Shown: positions 42,847 through 52,255, counted from the first letter of the stretch. The stretch: DNA of 64,000 nucleotides from Thalassobius sp965218685 (GCF_965218685.1 NZ_OZ244657.1:868001-932000), one strand, 5' to 3'. A program made the numbers and translations. Notes: generated by a model not told the origin, from the letters alone.

Positions 42847-45769
42847 GGCTCACGTGCTCCTTTTCCGGCTCGACTGTCAGATCCCATTCGCCGAACCGCG
42901 ATAAGGGATCATAGTCCGAGCGGTCTTTGTCCTGGAACATCGCACGGCGGGCGGTAAAGCCCGTATCAGGTTCTAAATACGCCGAAATCAACTGTTCGAA
43001 GCGCGCCCATACTACGGGAACAGGTTCTTCGTTCAGCGGGGCATCTTGTTCCTTCGGGGGGGCGGCAAGCCCAATATAGGTTGCCCCGGCGACTCTCAGC
43101 GGCGCCATGTCTTCAAAGCCCCCTTTTTCCAGCATCGCGGCTTCAAGCAAAAGCTGTTTGTCAAAAGCCTTCTGTCGCGCCACGGTCGGAGGAGCCGACG
43201 TTTTATAGTCGAACAAATACGCCTGCCCGTGTTCATCCAGATCGATCCGGTCCGCCTTGGCCGTTAGGGTGAACCCCAGGTGGGGGATCGAGGCCTTGCC
43301 CGGAACCTCAAGCCGCGCGGGCTGCATTGTCTGGCGGCGGGTAAGCTCGCGCGCGACAAACCAATCGGCGACACGCTGCACCCGCGCAGCCCAAAGGCTG
43401 CGAACCTCGGGCCATGGAACGTTCTTGGCCAGTGTCTCGGCGGCGATCTGGTTCAGGCGCTGGGCGGTCAGGGCGCCATCACGTTGGCGTATGAACTGCT
43501 CGAACACCTCATGCACCACGGTGCCGCGAAGCAGGGCGTCAGGTGCTTTCATCAACGGATCCAGGGGCCGCAGGCCCAGCACGCGACGGGCGTAAACCGC
43601 ATATGGGTCACGGATCAGCCGTGCAATTTCGGTGACTGACATCTGGCGCGGGCGGGCCTCGACCGGCGGCGCAGGGGACGGGCGCGCCGCAGGGGGCGCT
43701 TTCCCCGGCTCTTCCAGTTTACGCGCCAGGGCCAACCACGTCTGGCCGCGCTCTGATGCGTCGCGCAAAGCCTCGGGTCCGTTCTGTTCCGGCAGGCCGT
43801 TCAAAAGGTTTGCGATCCGGTTCATCCAACGAGATTTCACCGTCTCGGCGTCATCTGAACGGATCGAGCGAGCCAGCCAAACCTCGGGTGCGGCAATCGC
43901 TTGCTGAAAGTCATGCGCGGACAGGCCAATGCGCCTTTCGGGCAGCAATAGACCCGCATTCAGGCGCATTCGGCGGTTCAGCCAAGGGTCTGGTGACGGC
44001 GCCTCGGGCCAGCTTCCTTCGTTCAGGCCTGCCAGTATCAAAAGGTCGGCGCCCTGAACCCGTGCCTCAAGCGTGCCCCAGATCAGGATGTTTGGGTGTG
44101 GCGTGTCAGGGTTGCGCACCTCGGCCCGCGACAGGATCGCGCCGAATAGATCTGCATAGTCATGGGCCGACATCTCTCCGCCATAAGGGGCCTCGCGCTG
44201 CAGCTCGTCCACGGCAGAGCGGGCGGTGCGACCGGCGTCCTCTTTCCACAGCTCAGAAGTTTGCACCGGCGTCGCGCCATCCGCGATCTTTTCGGCCAAC
44301 GCCAGATGACGATCCACCCATGTTTCAAGCGACATAGCATCAGCGGTTTGATCCATGAACGCCGCGCAGACCCATTCGGCCCATGCCTTGGCGCCCTCAA
44401 GCTTGGTCTTGGCGGCGAAGCCTTCAAGCAGTTCGGCATCCGGGAACGGTGCGCCTTTCCTGCGGACGTGAAGCTCCAGTTCGCGGGTCAACAGCAGGTG
44501 CATGCCCCTTTGACCGCCCGAATGGGTCAGGGGATGAGACAGCAGGGTAAGCAACGCCTCAGAGGTCAATTTCTGGTGAAACAGAGCCGAAACATGGCGC
44601 AAAAACCGCCCCGGAGGCGTCAGCTGTAAAGGGGTGCCGGCGCTGTCATCAGGCAGAACCCCCCAGCGCCCCAACGCAGCCGAGACCTGGCGGGTCAGCA
44701 TTCGGTCGGGCGTAATCAGGGCGGCGGTAATCCCTTCGTCCACCGCTTTGCGCAGACGCATCGCGATCGCCAATGCCTCGTCCCGCAGCGAAGGGGCCTC
44801 GACAACGGTGACGTTGGCCATAGCGCCGGGAAGATCGGCCAGTTCGGGGCCCTCGCTAAGCCATTGATCCGTAACAGGTGCCGGGCGCAAAGCTAGCGAA
44901 ACCAAGGCGGATCGCGCCGGGCAATTTGGCGGCGTATCATCCCACGGGATCACATCGGCAGGGGTCAGGCCCAGTTCGCTCAGCAGCTTGTGGAACCGAT
45001 ATTGCGGATGATCCTCCGAGGTCAGCGGATCGGCCAGATCTTCCCACGCGCTGGCGGGCATGTCGAAGTCAAAACCAGGTAGAATGATCGCGCCTTGTGG
45101 CAGCTTTGCGATGGCCTTCATCAGCAACATCGTTGTTCCGCGTGACCCGGTCGAGCCAGCGATCACAACGGGGTTTTGGGGCGGCGTGGCCTCCCATAAC
45201 CTGGACAATCCGCGCACCACCATCCGCTGCCGTGTTTCCCTGTCCGGCGCTTCATGAGCCTGATCGAAATAGTGCTGAACGATCTCTAGAAATTGCAGCG
45301 ACCGGCCCCAATGTCCGCTTTCATCCGAGACATCCAGCGCGCGGATAACCTGCGGGTCAACGCCTTCGCCATGCATCTCGTCCAGAAGCGAGGCCAAGCT
45401 GTCGGACAGATCATATAGCGACGAACGTGGGGCCAAATCGGGCTCGCGGTCCAGCAAGATCGAGACCAGCTGCGAGATTTCCAATCGCCGCCTGAGAGGA
45501 GGTACCGCCGTCGGGATATCCGACACCCCGGCCCCCAAAGCCAGATCGGTGACCAGCTGTAACCGCGGCAACAGCAGCGCCGGTCCGGCATCGAACAGGT
45601 CGCGGACACGACGCTTCATGCGCTGCGTGCTAAGGATCAGCTGGGTTTTTGCCACCTGCTGGGGCGGCAGCCCTTGATTTCGTGCCTCTAACCCACGCAC
45701 CAGCGCTGCAGGAAAATCCACCCCAAGGCCAACGCCGTAGACGCGAGGTTTATCCGAAGCCTCAAACAT
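42836..45769 (-). CDS. addB: double-strand break repair protein AddB
   Basis: AddB is the partner of AddA. The protein is about 977 residues and carries a degenerate helicase fold. GSTGSRGTTMLLMKAIAKLPQGAIILPGFD occupies the position of an ATP site, and DLLILAGLNEGSWPEAPSPDPWLNRRMR follows. A C-terminal RecB-type nuclease contains IDLDEHGQAYLFDYKTSAPP, where D and K of the PD-(D/E)xK site are seen. I chose ATG at 45769 (MFEASDK); the frame extends 18 residues upstream into murU. The gene overlaps both neighbours. Confidence 0.94.
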   Translation of the reverse strand: MFEASDKPRVYGVGLGVDFPAALVRGLEARNQGLPPQQVAKTQLILSTQRMKRRVRDLFDAGPALLLPRLQLVTDLALGAGVSDIPTAVPPLRRRLEISQLVSILLDREPDLAPRSSLYDLSDSLASLLDEMHGEGVDPQVIRALDVSDESGHWGRSLQFLEIVQHYFDQAHEAPDRETRQRMVVRGLSRLWEATPPQNPVVIAGSTGSRGTTMLLMKAIAKLPQGAIILPGFDFDMPASAWEDLADPLTSEDHPQYRFHKLLSELGLTPADVIPWDDTPPNCPARSALVSLALRPAPVTDQWLSEGPELADLPGAMANVTVVEAPSLRDEALAIAMRLRKAVDEGITAALITPDRMLTRQVSAALGRWGVLPDDSAGTPLQLTPPGRFLRHVSALFHQKLTSEALLTLLSHPLTHSGGQRGMHLLLTRELELHVRRKGAPFPDAELLEGFAAKTKLEGAKAWAEWVCAAFMDQTADAMSLETWVDRHLALAEKIADGATPVQTSELWKEDAGRTARSAVDELQREAPYGGEMSAHDYADLFGAILSRAEVRNPDTPHPNILIWGTLEARVQGADLLILAGLNEGSWPEAPSPDPWLNRRMRLNAGLLLPERRIGLSAHDFQQAIAAPEVWLARSIRSDDAETVKSRWMNRIANLLNGLPEQNGPEALRDASERGQTWLALARKLEEPGKAPPAARPSPAPPVEARPRQMSVTEIARLIRDPYAVYARRVLGLRPLDPLMKAPDALLRGTVVHEVFEQFIRQRDGALTAQRLNQIAAETLAKNVPWPEVRSLWAARVQRVADWFVARELTRRQTMQPARLEVPGKASIPHLGFTLTAKADRIDLDEHGQAYLFDYKTSAPPTVARQKAFDKQLLLEAAMLEKGGFEDMAPLRVAGATYIGLAAPPKEQDAPLNEEPVPVVWARFEQLISAYLEPDTGFTARRAMFQDKDRSDYDPLSRFGEWDLTVEPEKEHVSHEG

Positions 45770-46445
45770 CTGCGGCCCCCAGCATGTCTTCGGCCAAAGA
45801 GATTCCCTCGGGCCGCCCGACATCGCACCATTTTCCAGGATAGCTCAGCCCGAAAATGCGGCCCTCGGCCAGCATCTGGTTCCACAAAAGGTTAAGAGAG
45901 AACGCCCTTTCCGGGATTTGGTGCAGCAGGTCGGTCTTGATGATCTGCACGCCCGAATAAACCAACCCCGGACCGCGGCTTAGGCGGTCGTCCTTCAGCA
46001 GAAAATCCCCCTGCCCTGCATGGCCGATCGCGTTCTCGGGCGGCACGCACATCAGCAGCGCGTCCATCTTTGAAGGGTCCCAAGCCTGGGTCAGCAAAGG
46101 CACCGGGTTGGGGCCAGCCCAGGCGGCGTCGGTGTTCATCGTCAGTACCGGCCCAGCACCAAGCAGCGGCAGGGCGGCCTTCAGACCGCCTCCAGTTTCC
46201 AGAATTTCCTGCGTTTCGTCGGCAAACAGGATGTTGCGCCCATTCAGATGATCGCGGATCTGTTCCGGTAAATAGTGCAGGTTCACCACGATAGGATCGA
46301 ACTCCAAACCCTCGACAAGGTGCAGCGCGTGATCGATCAATGGCTTTCCCCCGACGGGGATCATTGGCTTGGGCATGGACCGAGTCAACGCCCCCATTCG
46401 CGTGCCGAAACCAGCGGCAAAGACCATTACAGACGAGGGGCGCAT
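45762..46445 (-). CDS. murU: N-acetylmuramate 1-phosphate uridylyltransferase-like nucleotidyltransferase MurU
   Basis: MurU makes UDP-MurNAc from MurNAc-1-phosphate in the cell-wall recycling bypass that skips the fosfomycin target. The 227-residue protein has VMVFAAGFGTRMGALTRSMPKPMIPVGGKPLIDHAL (nucleotide loop), TMNTDAAWAG (metal-binding Asp) and GKWCDVGRPEGISLAE. It lies next to the kinase amgK with an overlap of 19 bases, as in Pseudomonas and Caulobacter, which supports the assignment. The start ATG is at 46445. Confidence 0.88.
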   Translation of the reverse strand: MRPSSVMVFAAGFGTRMGALTRSMPKPMIPVGGKPLIDHALHLVEGLEFDPIVVNLHYLPEQIRDHLNGRNILFADETQEILETGGGLKAALPLLGAGPVLTMNTDAAWAGPNPVPLLTQAWDPSKMDALLMCVPPENAIGHAGQGDFLLKDDRLSRGPGLVYSGVQIIKTDLLHQIPERAFSLNLLWNQMLAEGRIFGLSYPGKWCDVGRPEGISLAEDMLGAADV

Positions 46446-47434
46446 CCGGCTTGATCCTTCAATTTCTGGAGGTTTTCAGGGGTCGGTGCAGGCAGCTTTT
46501 GTACCAGCGGCGCGACCGAGGCCAACGCCGGGTGCCGCAGCCCATCCTGCAGATGACCCCACACGCGCGGAATAAGATCGACATAGGATGGCTTGTTGTA
46601 CATCATCGAAAGCCGAGCAAACACGCCAAGGATACGCAAGTTTCGTTGAACTCCCAGAACTTGGTAAGAAGCCTCGAATTCCGCCTGATTAGAGCCTGTT
46701 TTCTCTACGTAATAAGCAATTATCTGCTGTTCCAGATGCGGTGAAACATCTCGCCGCGCGTCCTTTAGCAATGAAACCAGATCATAGGCAGGATGCCCGG
46801 TGCGCGCGTCCTGAAAATCCAACAGGCCAACACGCGCGGCGCCCAGGCGTTCGGGCAGCCAAAGCAGATTTTCGGCGTGATAGTCGCGCTGGATCAGGAC
46901 GGACTGATCGGATGCGTGCGCCTGCAAGAGCGGCAGAAAAGCTTGTGAAAACGCATCGGGATTTGCCTGACCCATGATCCCGCGCTGATACCATTCCCAA
47001 GCCAATGCAGCCATTTCGGTCATGAATTCGGGCGAATATGGCTCTAGTTCGGGTGGTTTATGGCGATGAAGTTGGACCAGAACGTCTGTTGCGGCAGTGT
47101 AAAGTTCGTGCTCCAGTGAAGGTTGCGCGCGCGCCACGCGGGCGAACAGATCATCACCCAGATCCTCAAGCAGCAAGAATCCGTGTTGAAGGTCCTGGGC
47201 AAGGATTCTGGGCGCACTCAGATCGCAATCCGCCAGAAACTTGGCGATCCGAACAAAGGGGCGGACGTCCTCGCCCTTTTCTGGGGGGGCGTCCATCAGT
47301 ACGACGGATTCTCCGCCACGGGTCAGCCGATCATACCGTCTGTTCGAGGCATCTCCTGCCAAAGAAACAGGCTCTATTCCGGCCCAATCGGTCCCATTCA
47401 GAAAGACTTTGGCCAGCGCGGCGCGGTCGGTCAT
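46427..47434 (-). CDS. amgK: anomeric MurNAc/GlcNAc kinase AmgK (aminoglycoside phosphotransferase fold)
   Basis: AmgK phosphorylates the anomeric carbon of MurNAc, feeding MurU. The 335-residue protein has SLAGDASNRRYDRLTRGGESVVLMDAP near the N-terminus. The catalytic loop is VLIQRDYHAENLLWL, followed by the metal-binding GLLDFQDARTGHPAYDLVSLL. I chose ATG at 47434, which overlaps the tsaE stop and has AAAGGA upstream. Family members were formerly called aminoglycoside phosphotransferases; resistance is not implied. Confidence 0.88.
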   Translation of the reverse strand: MTDRAALAKVFLNGTDWAGIEPVSLAGDASNRRYDRLTRGGESVVLMDAPPEKGEDVRPFVRIAKFLADCDLSAPRILAQDLQHGFLLLEDLGDDLFARVARAQPSLEHELYTAATDVLVQLHRHKPPELEPYSPEFMTEMAALAWEWYQRGIMGQANPDAFSQAFLPLLQAHASDQSVLIQRDYHAENLLWLPERLGAARVGLLDFQDARTGHPAYDLVSLLKDARRDVSPHLEQQIIAYYVEKTGSNQAEFEASYQVLGVQRNLRILGVFARLSMMYNKPSYVDLIPRVWGHLQDGLRHPALASVAPLVQKLPAPTPENLQKLKDQAGCAPRL

Positions 47435-47889
47435 AGCAGTCCTTTCAGGCGCGCGGCCCATTTGTCGTCTTGCCAGTTCAGTTGCACATGCCGGCTGTCG
47501 TCACCAGTGGCCTCAAGCGACATGGAAAGCGCACCGGCAGGGGCCAAGTCTGACAGGCGGTCGGGCCATTCAACTAGGCAAATCGCAGAGTCAAAGGCAT
47601 CTTCCAAGCCCAGTTCCGTTGCTTCGTTCGGGTCAGACAGACGATACAAGTCCGCGTGCCAAACCTCGGACCGCGGGGTTTCATAGACCTGAACCAGTGT
47701 GAAGGTCGGCGAAGGCACGTCTTCGGGCTCTTCCAGCAAGGATTGGATCAAGCTGCGGGCAAAATGAGTTTTTCCGGCGCCGATCCCGCCTTCAAGCAGG
47801 ATCACGTCTCCGGGCTGCAGCCTGGCACCAAGCGCGGCGGCAAAGGCGCTTGTTTCTTCGGGGGAATGAAGCTGTATTTCGACCGACAT
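47431..47889 (-). CDS. tsaE: tRNA threonylcarbamoyladenosine biosynthesis ATPase TsaE
   Basis: TsaE is the ATPase that cycles the TsaBDE complex making t6A37 on tRNAs. The 152-residue protein has the P-loop VILLEGGIGAGKTHFARSLIQSLL. PSPTFTLVQVYETPRSEVWHADLYRL and ICLVEWPDRL follow, all family hallmarks. It overlaps amgK by four bases and lies 40 bases downstream of the DivL-like gene. The tsaE-amgK-murU-addB-addA-trxA order is a conserved alphaproteobacterial block. Confidence 0.95.
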   Translation of the reverse strand: MSVEIQLHSPEETSAFAAALGARLQPGDVILLEGGIGAGKTHFARSLIQSLLEEPEDVPSPTFTLVQVYETPRSEVWHADLYRLSDPNEATELGLEDAFDSAICLVEWPDRLSDLAPAGALSMSLEATGDDSRHVQLNWQDDKWAARLKGLL

Positions 47890-47929
47890 GGCGCGAGATT
47901 ACCTGACCACGCGCCACCCGCAAGCGGCT

Positions 47930-49444
47930 TCACGCAGGCAGGGCCAGACTGGGTTGCAGGGTGGCCCGCATCGGTTCGAACGAAATGGCGAATTTTCCCG
48001 CGGGCATCGGCTTGACCTTGCAAACAAGGCGTCGCCCGTCTGTCAGGGTGACCTGAATTGTTTGCGGGTCCCCGCTTTTGAGAGCCGAAAAATCCGTGCC
48101 GGGAATGCAGGATTGCGACCACGCACGAATTGATTGCTCTAATGTTTCAACCTCAAGGACAACGTCGGGGTCGCAGCCCCAAAGGTCACGGTAGGCTTCG
48201 TTGGCGAATGTCAGTGTCTGATTGGCCGCAAAGAAGGCAATGGCTTGGGGCATTCCATCCAACAACGCGTGAAGATCATCCAGTTGCGAGCGATATCGGC
48301 GGGTTGCGGCAACCTCAGAGCTGATATCCTCGAACAAAAAGGCCACAGCACCGTCCGGATGAGGCCTTCCTGTTACCCGATAGGTCAGTCCGTTGGGCAG
48401 GTTCCATGTTTCATGATAACGCCCGTCCGTCGCCGCCAGTACCAGATCAGACATCTTTTCACGCCAGGACGAGTAATCTTTTGGCTCGGGCATAATCCGC
48501 GAGTCCCGCAGTTTGTCGAAAAAACTGAACAACGTGGGCCGAGCGCTTAGGAATTCGGGGCTTAGGTGATTGAGGTCGGTCAGCGCTGGATTGAACAGGG
48601 CCAGTTGCCGTTTGCGATCAAAAATCGCCAACCCGATTGAAAGCTGGGCAAAGGTCTTGGTCAGGGTCTGGACAAAGTTTCGCTGGGCGATCTCGGCCTG
48701 GACGACGGGATTTACGTCGATGGCGTAATGCATTCCCCCCGTGGGGGTCGCGACCGAGGTCACGTCAAACCAGATATTGCTGTCCGAATCTTTCAGCGCG
48801 ACCGACGCCCGCTGTCGGGGGTTGCTGTCTTCGTTCGGAGGGGGCACCGAAAACAGCGGCGGCAGATCATCGTCCAGATCGGTTTCCACGTTCCCCGCCA
48901 GCTGCAGATAGGCAGGGTTGGCCCAGATCATTTGGCCGTTTTTGTCCGTGCTCCAAATAGGAAAGGGGCTGTTGTCCACCGCTTGTTCGAACAATCCCAC
49001 GCGATTCTCGGATACAAGGCGCTGATGAAGGTCAGCGGCCTGCATCACACCCCCGTTTGGATGCAGAACGGTGATGCGGGTCATCGTGTTGATCCGTTCG
49101 AACAAAAGCTCGGCATCGTCGCCTGGAACACTGGCGGGGAAGCTAACGATATCGGTGTCCAAATCCTCGGGTGTGGTGGGAAAGCCAGGGAACCGAGGTA
49201 ACAGCACGTGGCGCAATTGCTCCCAATCTGAGTTGCCGAACCCATGCCCGGATTCAAACAACCACTCACCTCCGCCCGAGACATTCAGCAGATCAGGGCC
49301 TTGAAAAAGATAGCGGATATCGTGGTCGGGCTGTGTGCGGTCGTTTCCGTCCGTCCGGCGATTGCGAAACAGATAATACATCGCTGCAGTGGCGGCAGAG
49401 GCGGAAATGATGGATGTGAAAACAGTCGCGGAAAGGCTTAGCAT
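47930..49444 (-). CDS. DivL-like PAS-domain membrane protein lacking a kinase domain
   Basis: The 504-residue protein has one N-terminal membrane helix (VFTSIISASAATAAMYYLF) and then about three PAS-like regions. These lie around residues 150-240 (VDNSPFPIWSTDKNGQMIWANPAYLQLAG), 270-380 (QLSIGLAIFDRKRQLALFNPALTDL) and 390-480 (LDGMPQAIAFFAANQTLTFANEAYRDLWG). No H-box or HATPase domain follows. Position upstream of tsaE is that of Caulobacter divL, whose product controls CtrA activity. Kinase-less DivL homologues are known in Rhodobacterales. A perfect CtrA motif lies 44 bases upstream. The role is inferred from position and domains. Confidence 0.75.
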   Translation of the reverse strand: MLSLSATVFTSIISASAATAAMYYLFRNRRTDGNDRTQPDHDIRYLFQGPDLLNVSGGGEWLFESGHGFGNSDWEQLRHVLLPRFPGFPTTPEDLDTDIVSFPASVPGDDAELLFERINTMTRITVLHPNGGVMQAADLHQRLVSENRVGLFEQAVDNSPFPIWSTDKNGQMIWANPAYLQLAGNVETDLDDDLPPLFSVPPPNEDSNPRQRASVALKDSDSNIWFDVTSVATPTGGMHYAIDVNPVVQAEIAQRNFVQTLTKTFAQLSIGLAIFDRKRQLALFNPALTDLNHLSPEFLSARPTLFSFFDKLRDSRIMPEPKDYSSWREKMSDLVLAATDGRYHETWNLPNGLTYRVTGRPHPDGAVAFLFEDISSEVAATRRYRSQLDDLHALLDGMPQAIAFFAANQTLTFANEAYRDLWGCDPDVVLEVETLEQSIRAWSQSCIPGTDFSALKSGDPQTIQVTLTDGRRLVCKVKPMPAGKFAISFEPMRATLQPSLALPA

Positions 49445-49487
49445 CTCTATCCCTTGAAAATACTTCCTCAGGTTGAGAGATTTTTCG

Positions 49488-49503
49488 TTAATAAAGGATT
49501 AAC
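49488..49503. promoter_or_regulatory. perfect CtrA-binding motif upstream of the DivL-like gene
   Basis: TTAATAAAGGATTAAC fits TTAA-N7-TTAAC, and with the preceding G it forms GTTAA-N7-TTAAC arms. It lies between the regB stop and the DivL-like start. Confidence 0.65.
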
Positions 49504-49514
49504 GTGCCGTGGTT

Positions 49515-50903
49515 TCAAATGGTTAGAGGTTGGTTTTCCCCAATCGGAACGGCGTTTTCACCATAGATCGCGTCAATTTTGCTACGGGGCCAGACAACTT
49601 CAACGATAGCACCGATTTTCAGGGATTCGGGCTTGCTGTGGGCGCTGGCATCGCTGCCGTTGGCAAAGCTCAGTTCGGCACCCGACCGTTCCAGCAGGGT
49701 TTTCGCGATGAAAAGCCCAAGGCCCATGCCTTCGTACCCGGGTCGTTGCGTCGCATCCGAACCGCTGCGCCGTTTTCGCATGAAAGGATCACCGATCCGC
49801 CCGATCAGATGCGCGGGATACCCCCGGCCATCGTCCATGATGCGGATGGTGATCGTGTCCTCGGACCATTCGCTTTCGATCCAGACGTTCCGAGCGGCAA
49901 AATCAACGCCATTCTGGATCAGGTTACGCAGCCCGTGGATAATCTCGGGGCGGCGCAGGATGCTTGGCTGAGTTTGCGCGTCGTCAAAGCCGTCTTGGTG
50001 GATTTCCTTACCGCGATCCAGGTGCGGTTCGGCGGCCTCGCGGATCACTTCGGTCAAGGGCGCCTGGCGCATGTGCAGATCGTCCTTACCGGCCCGGCCC
50101 ATGGATCGCATTATGTCCCGGCATCTATCAGCCTGTTCCTTGATCAGCAGAGCGTCCTCTTGCAATTCGGGTCGATCGTCCAACTCGTCCGCCAGTTCGG
50201 CGCTGGTCAGCTTTATCGTCGCCAATGGTGTGCCCAGTTCATGCGCCGCGGCGGCGACGATCCCGCCGATATCTGTCAGTTTCTGCTCGCGCGAAAGTGC
50301 CATATAGGTTGCCTGCAGCGCGTCCGACATCGAGTGCATTTCTACCGTCACTCGGCGCGAGTAGATGCCCAGGAACACGACAGCGATCACGATGGCAACC
50401 CAGTTACCGAAGACAAAGATTTCAGGGACGCGATAGATAAAGCCCTGTTCGGTGCGCAGCGGAAAATGAAATTCGGCCAACAGGGTCGCCGCCAGGATCG
50501 CGGTGATCCCCAGAAAAATGGTCGATCGCAAGGACAGTGCCGAGGCAGACACCGTTACCGGCCCCAGGATCAGGATCGAGAACGGATTATGCAGCCCCCC
50601 TGTAAGGCCAAGAAGGAAGGTCAGTTGCAACAAATCAAACAGGACCATCAGCAGGTTCTCGGCCTCGGTCAGGCGCTTGCTTTCAGGAAAGACGAACATC
50701 GCCACCAGGTTGCCAACAACCGAGACGCTGACCACCAGGATACACAGCCCGTATTCGATATTCAGATTCAGCACTTGCCCGGCGACGACCAAAGCACTGA
50801 TCTGTCCGGCAATCGCAACCCAACGCAGCAGGATGATGGTGCGCAGCTTGATCCAGTTGCCGCGCTGCCGTCCTTTAAGAACCCCTAAGTCGGTTTGTGT
50901 CAT
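49515..50903 (-). CDS. regB: redox sensor histidine kinase RegB/PrrB
   Basis: RegB senses the quinone pool and redox state and phosphorylates RegA, controlling photosynthesis, respiration and CO2 or N2 fixation genes in Rhodobacter relatives. The 462-residue protein has six or so membrane helices with the quinone-site motif LTGGLHNPFSILI. The H-box is AAAHELGTPLATIKL. The dimerisation-region cysteine (EQADRCRDIMRSMGRAGKDDLHMR) is known to form a redox disulfide. HATPase motifs are LIQNGVDFA, DDGRGYP and GMGLGLFIAKTLLERSG. It diverges from senC-regA. Confidence 0.95.
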   Translation of the reverse strand: MTQTDLGVLKGRQRGNWIKLRTIILLRWVAIAGQISALVVAGQVLNLNIEYGLCILVVSVSVVGNLVAMFVFPESKRLTEAENLLMVLFDLLQLTFLLGLTGGLHNPFSILILGPVTVSASALSLRSTIFLGITAILAATLLAEFHFPLRTEQGFIYRVPEIFVFGNWVAIVIAVVFLGIYSRRVTVEMHSMSDALQATYMALSREQKLTDIGGIVAAAAHELGTPLATIKLTSAELADELDDRPELQEDALLIKEQADRCRDIMRSMGRAGKDDLHMRQAPLTEVIREAAEPHLDRGKEIHQDGFDDAQTQPSILRRPEIIHGLRNLIQNGVDFAARNVWIESEWSEDTITIRIMDDGRGYPAHLIGRIGDPFMRKRRSGSDATQRPGYEGMGLGLFIAKTLLERSGAELSFANGSDASAHSKPESLKIGAIVEVVWPRSKIDAIYGENAVPIGENQPLTI

Positions 50904-50989
50904 GTGCGCGGCTTCGTCCCGTTGAACTCTGGCATTCAGTGTTAAATATGCATGGACAGCAGATCAATAACCTTCGCTAAGGAGTGCCC

Positions 50990-51622
50990 ATGTCCCGCAA
51001 CCTGATTGCCGCCACCTCGGCCGTTGCTCTCGTCGCCCTGCTGGGCGCGACCTGGTACGTAACCACTGGTCCCAAGGATGGGGACAAATACGCTGATTGC
51101 CGCGTGGGCGCTGTTGCGGGCGGCAGCTCTCAGATCGGGGGGCCATTCACCTTGGTGGATGAAACCGGCAAAACGGTCACGGACAAACAGGTGATCGACA
51201 AGCCTTCGCTTCTGTATTTTGGTTATACGTTCTGCCCGGATGTCTGCCCGCTGGACAACTCTCGTAACGCCGAGGCGATTCAGTTGCTCGAGGATCAGGG
51301 CACCATCATCAAGCCCGTGTTCATCTCGGTCGACCCGGATCGCGATACGCCCGAGGTTCTGGCAGATTTCACCGATTACCTACATCCGCGCATGATCGGT
51401 CTGACCGGCACCCCTGAGCAGGTCAAAGCCGCCAGCATGGCCTATCGCACCTTCTATCAGAAGCAGGAACCCGAGGACGGCGACGAGGAGTATTACCTGA
51501 TCGACCACTCGACCTTCACCTACCTTGTCTTCCCCGAAGAAGGCTTCATCGAGTTCTTCCGCCGCGACATGACCCCCGAGGTCATGGCCAAGTCGCTGCA
51601 ATGCTTTATGGATGCCAGATAA
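50990..51622 (+). CDS. senC: SCO/SenC-family copper protein (PrrC)
   Basis: SenC/PrrC delivers copper to cytochrome c oxidase and can act as a thiol-disulfide protein. The 210-residue protein has an N-terminal anchor (LIAATSAVALVALLGATWYV) and a thioredoxin-like periplasmic domain. The copper-site motif is LYFGYTFCPDVCPLDN, and the third ligand is in LIDHSTFTYLV. I chose ATG at 50990 with AAGGAG upstream, over a GTG at 50984. It diverges from regB and precedes regA, the standard reg cluster layout. Confidence 0.95.
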   Translation: MSRNLIAATSAVALVALLGATWYVTTGPKDGDKYADCRVGAVAGGSSQIGGPFTLVDETGKTVTDKQVIDKPSLLYFGYTFCPDVCPLDNSRNAEAIQLLEDQGTIIKPVFISVDPDRDTPEVLADFTDYLHPRMIGLTGTPEQVKAASMAYRTFYQKQEPEDGDEEYYLIDHSTFTYLVFPEEGFIEFFRRDMTPEVMAKSLQCFMDAR

Positions 51623-51624
51623 CG

Positions 51625-51647
51625 GCCTGCGAATGTTTGACGCAGGC
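51625..51647 (+). other. hairpin between senC and regA, with a candidate regA promoter beside it
   Basis: GCCTGCG pairs with CGCAGGC over a nine-base loop just after senC. TTGACG at 51637 and TATACA at 51658 could be a weak promoter (15-base spacing) for regA. No T-run follows the stem immediately, so it may attenuate or process the message rather than end it. Confidence 0.35.
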
Positions 51648-51703
51648 AACGTGCCGCTATACAAGGATTTTTAACACATCTTTGAGGCTCGGAGGAGACA
51701 GGC

Positions 51704-52255
51704 ATGGCAGAGAATCTTCAGGAGATCGGCGAAGACAACAGCCTGCTGTTGCTGGATGACGACGAACCCTTTCTGAAGCGTCTGGCCAAAGCCATGGAAA
51801 AGCGTGGTTTCTCGGTTGAAACAGCCGGGTCTGTTGCGGCCGGCAAGGCCATCGCCACGGCGCGCCCTCCGGCCTATGCGGTCTGTGATCTTCGGCTTGA
51901 AGACGGCAACGGCCTAGACGTGGTCGAGGTGCTGCGCGAGAAACGCCCTGATTGCCGCGTTGTGGTTCTGACCGGATATGGGGCCATCGCTACGGCGGTG
52001 GCTGCGGTCAAAATCGGGGCAACAGATTACCTGTCGAAACCGGCCGATGCAGCTGACATCATGAACGCGCTGCTGGCTCAACCGGACGAGCTGCCTCCGC
52101 CCCCGGAAAACCCGATGAGCGCAGACCGCGTACGTTGGGAGCATATCCAGCGTGTCTATGAGCTGTGTGACCGTAACGTCAGCGAAACCGCGCGCCGGCT
52201 GAACATGCACCGCCGTACTTTGCAGCGTATCCTGGCCAAACGCTCGCCGCGCTAG
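51704..52255 (+). CDS. regA: redox response regulator RegA/PrrA
   Basis: RegA binds DNA after phosphorylation by RegB. The 183-residue protein has LLLLDDDEPFLKRLAKAMEKRG and the phospho-acceptor Asp62 in AVCDLRLEDGNGLDVVEVLRE. VLTGYGAIATAVAAVKIGATDYLSKPAD and a proline linker follow. The Fis-type helix-turn-helix NVSETARRLNMHRRTLQRILAKRSPR at the end is almost invariant among RegA proteins. GGAGGA precedes the ATG at 51704. In Rhodobacter hvrA usually follows; here a GT61 gene lies four bases downstream. Confidence 0.96.
   Translation: MAENLQEIGEDNSLLLLDDDEPFLKRLAKAMEKRGFSVETAGSVAAGKAIATARPPAYAVCDLRLEDGNGLDVVEVLREKRPDCRVVVLTGYGAIATAVAAVKIGATDYLSKPADAADIMNALLAQPDELPPPPENPMSADRVRWEHIQRVYELCDRNVSETARRLNMHRRTLQRILAKRSPR

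Noticed and set aside
49530..50888. 452-residue plus-strand open frame over regB
   Set aside because: It is fully antisense to the histidine kinase and contains no motif.
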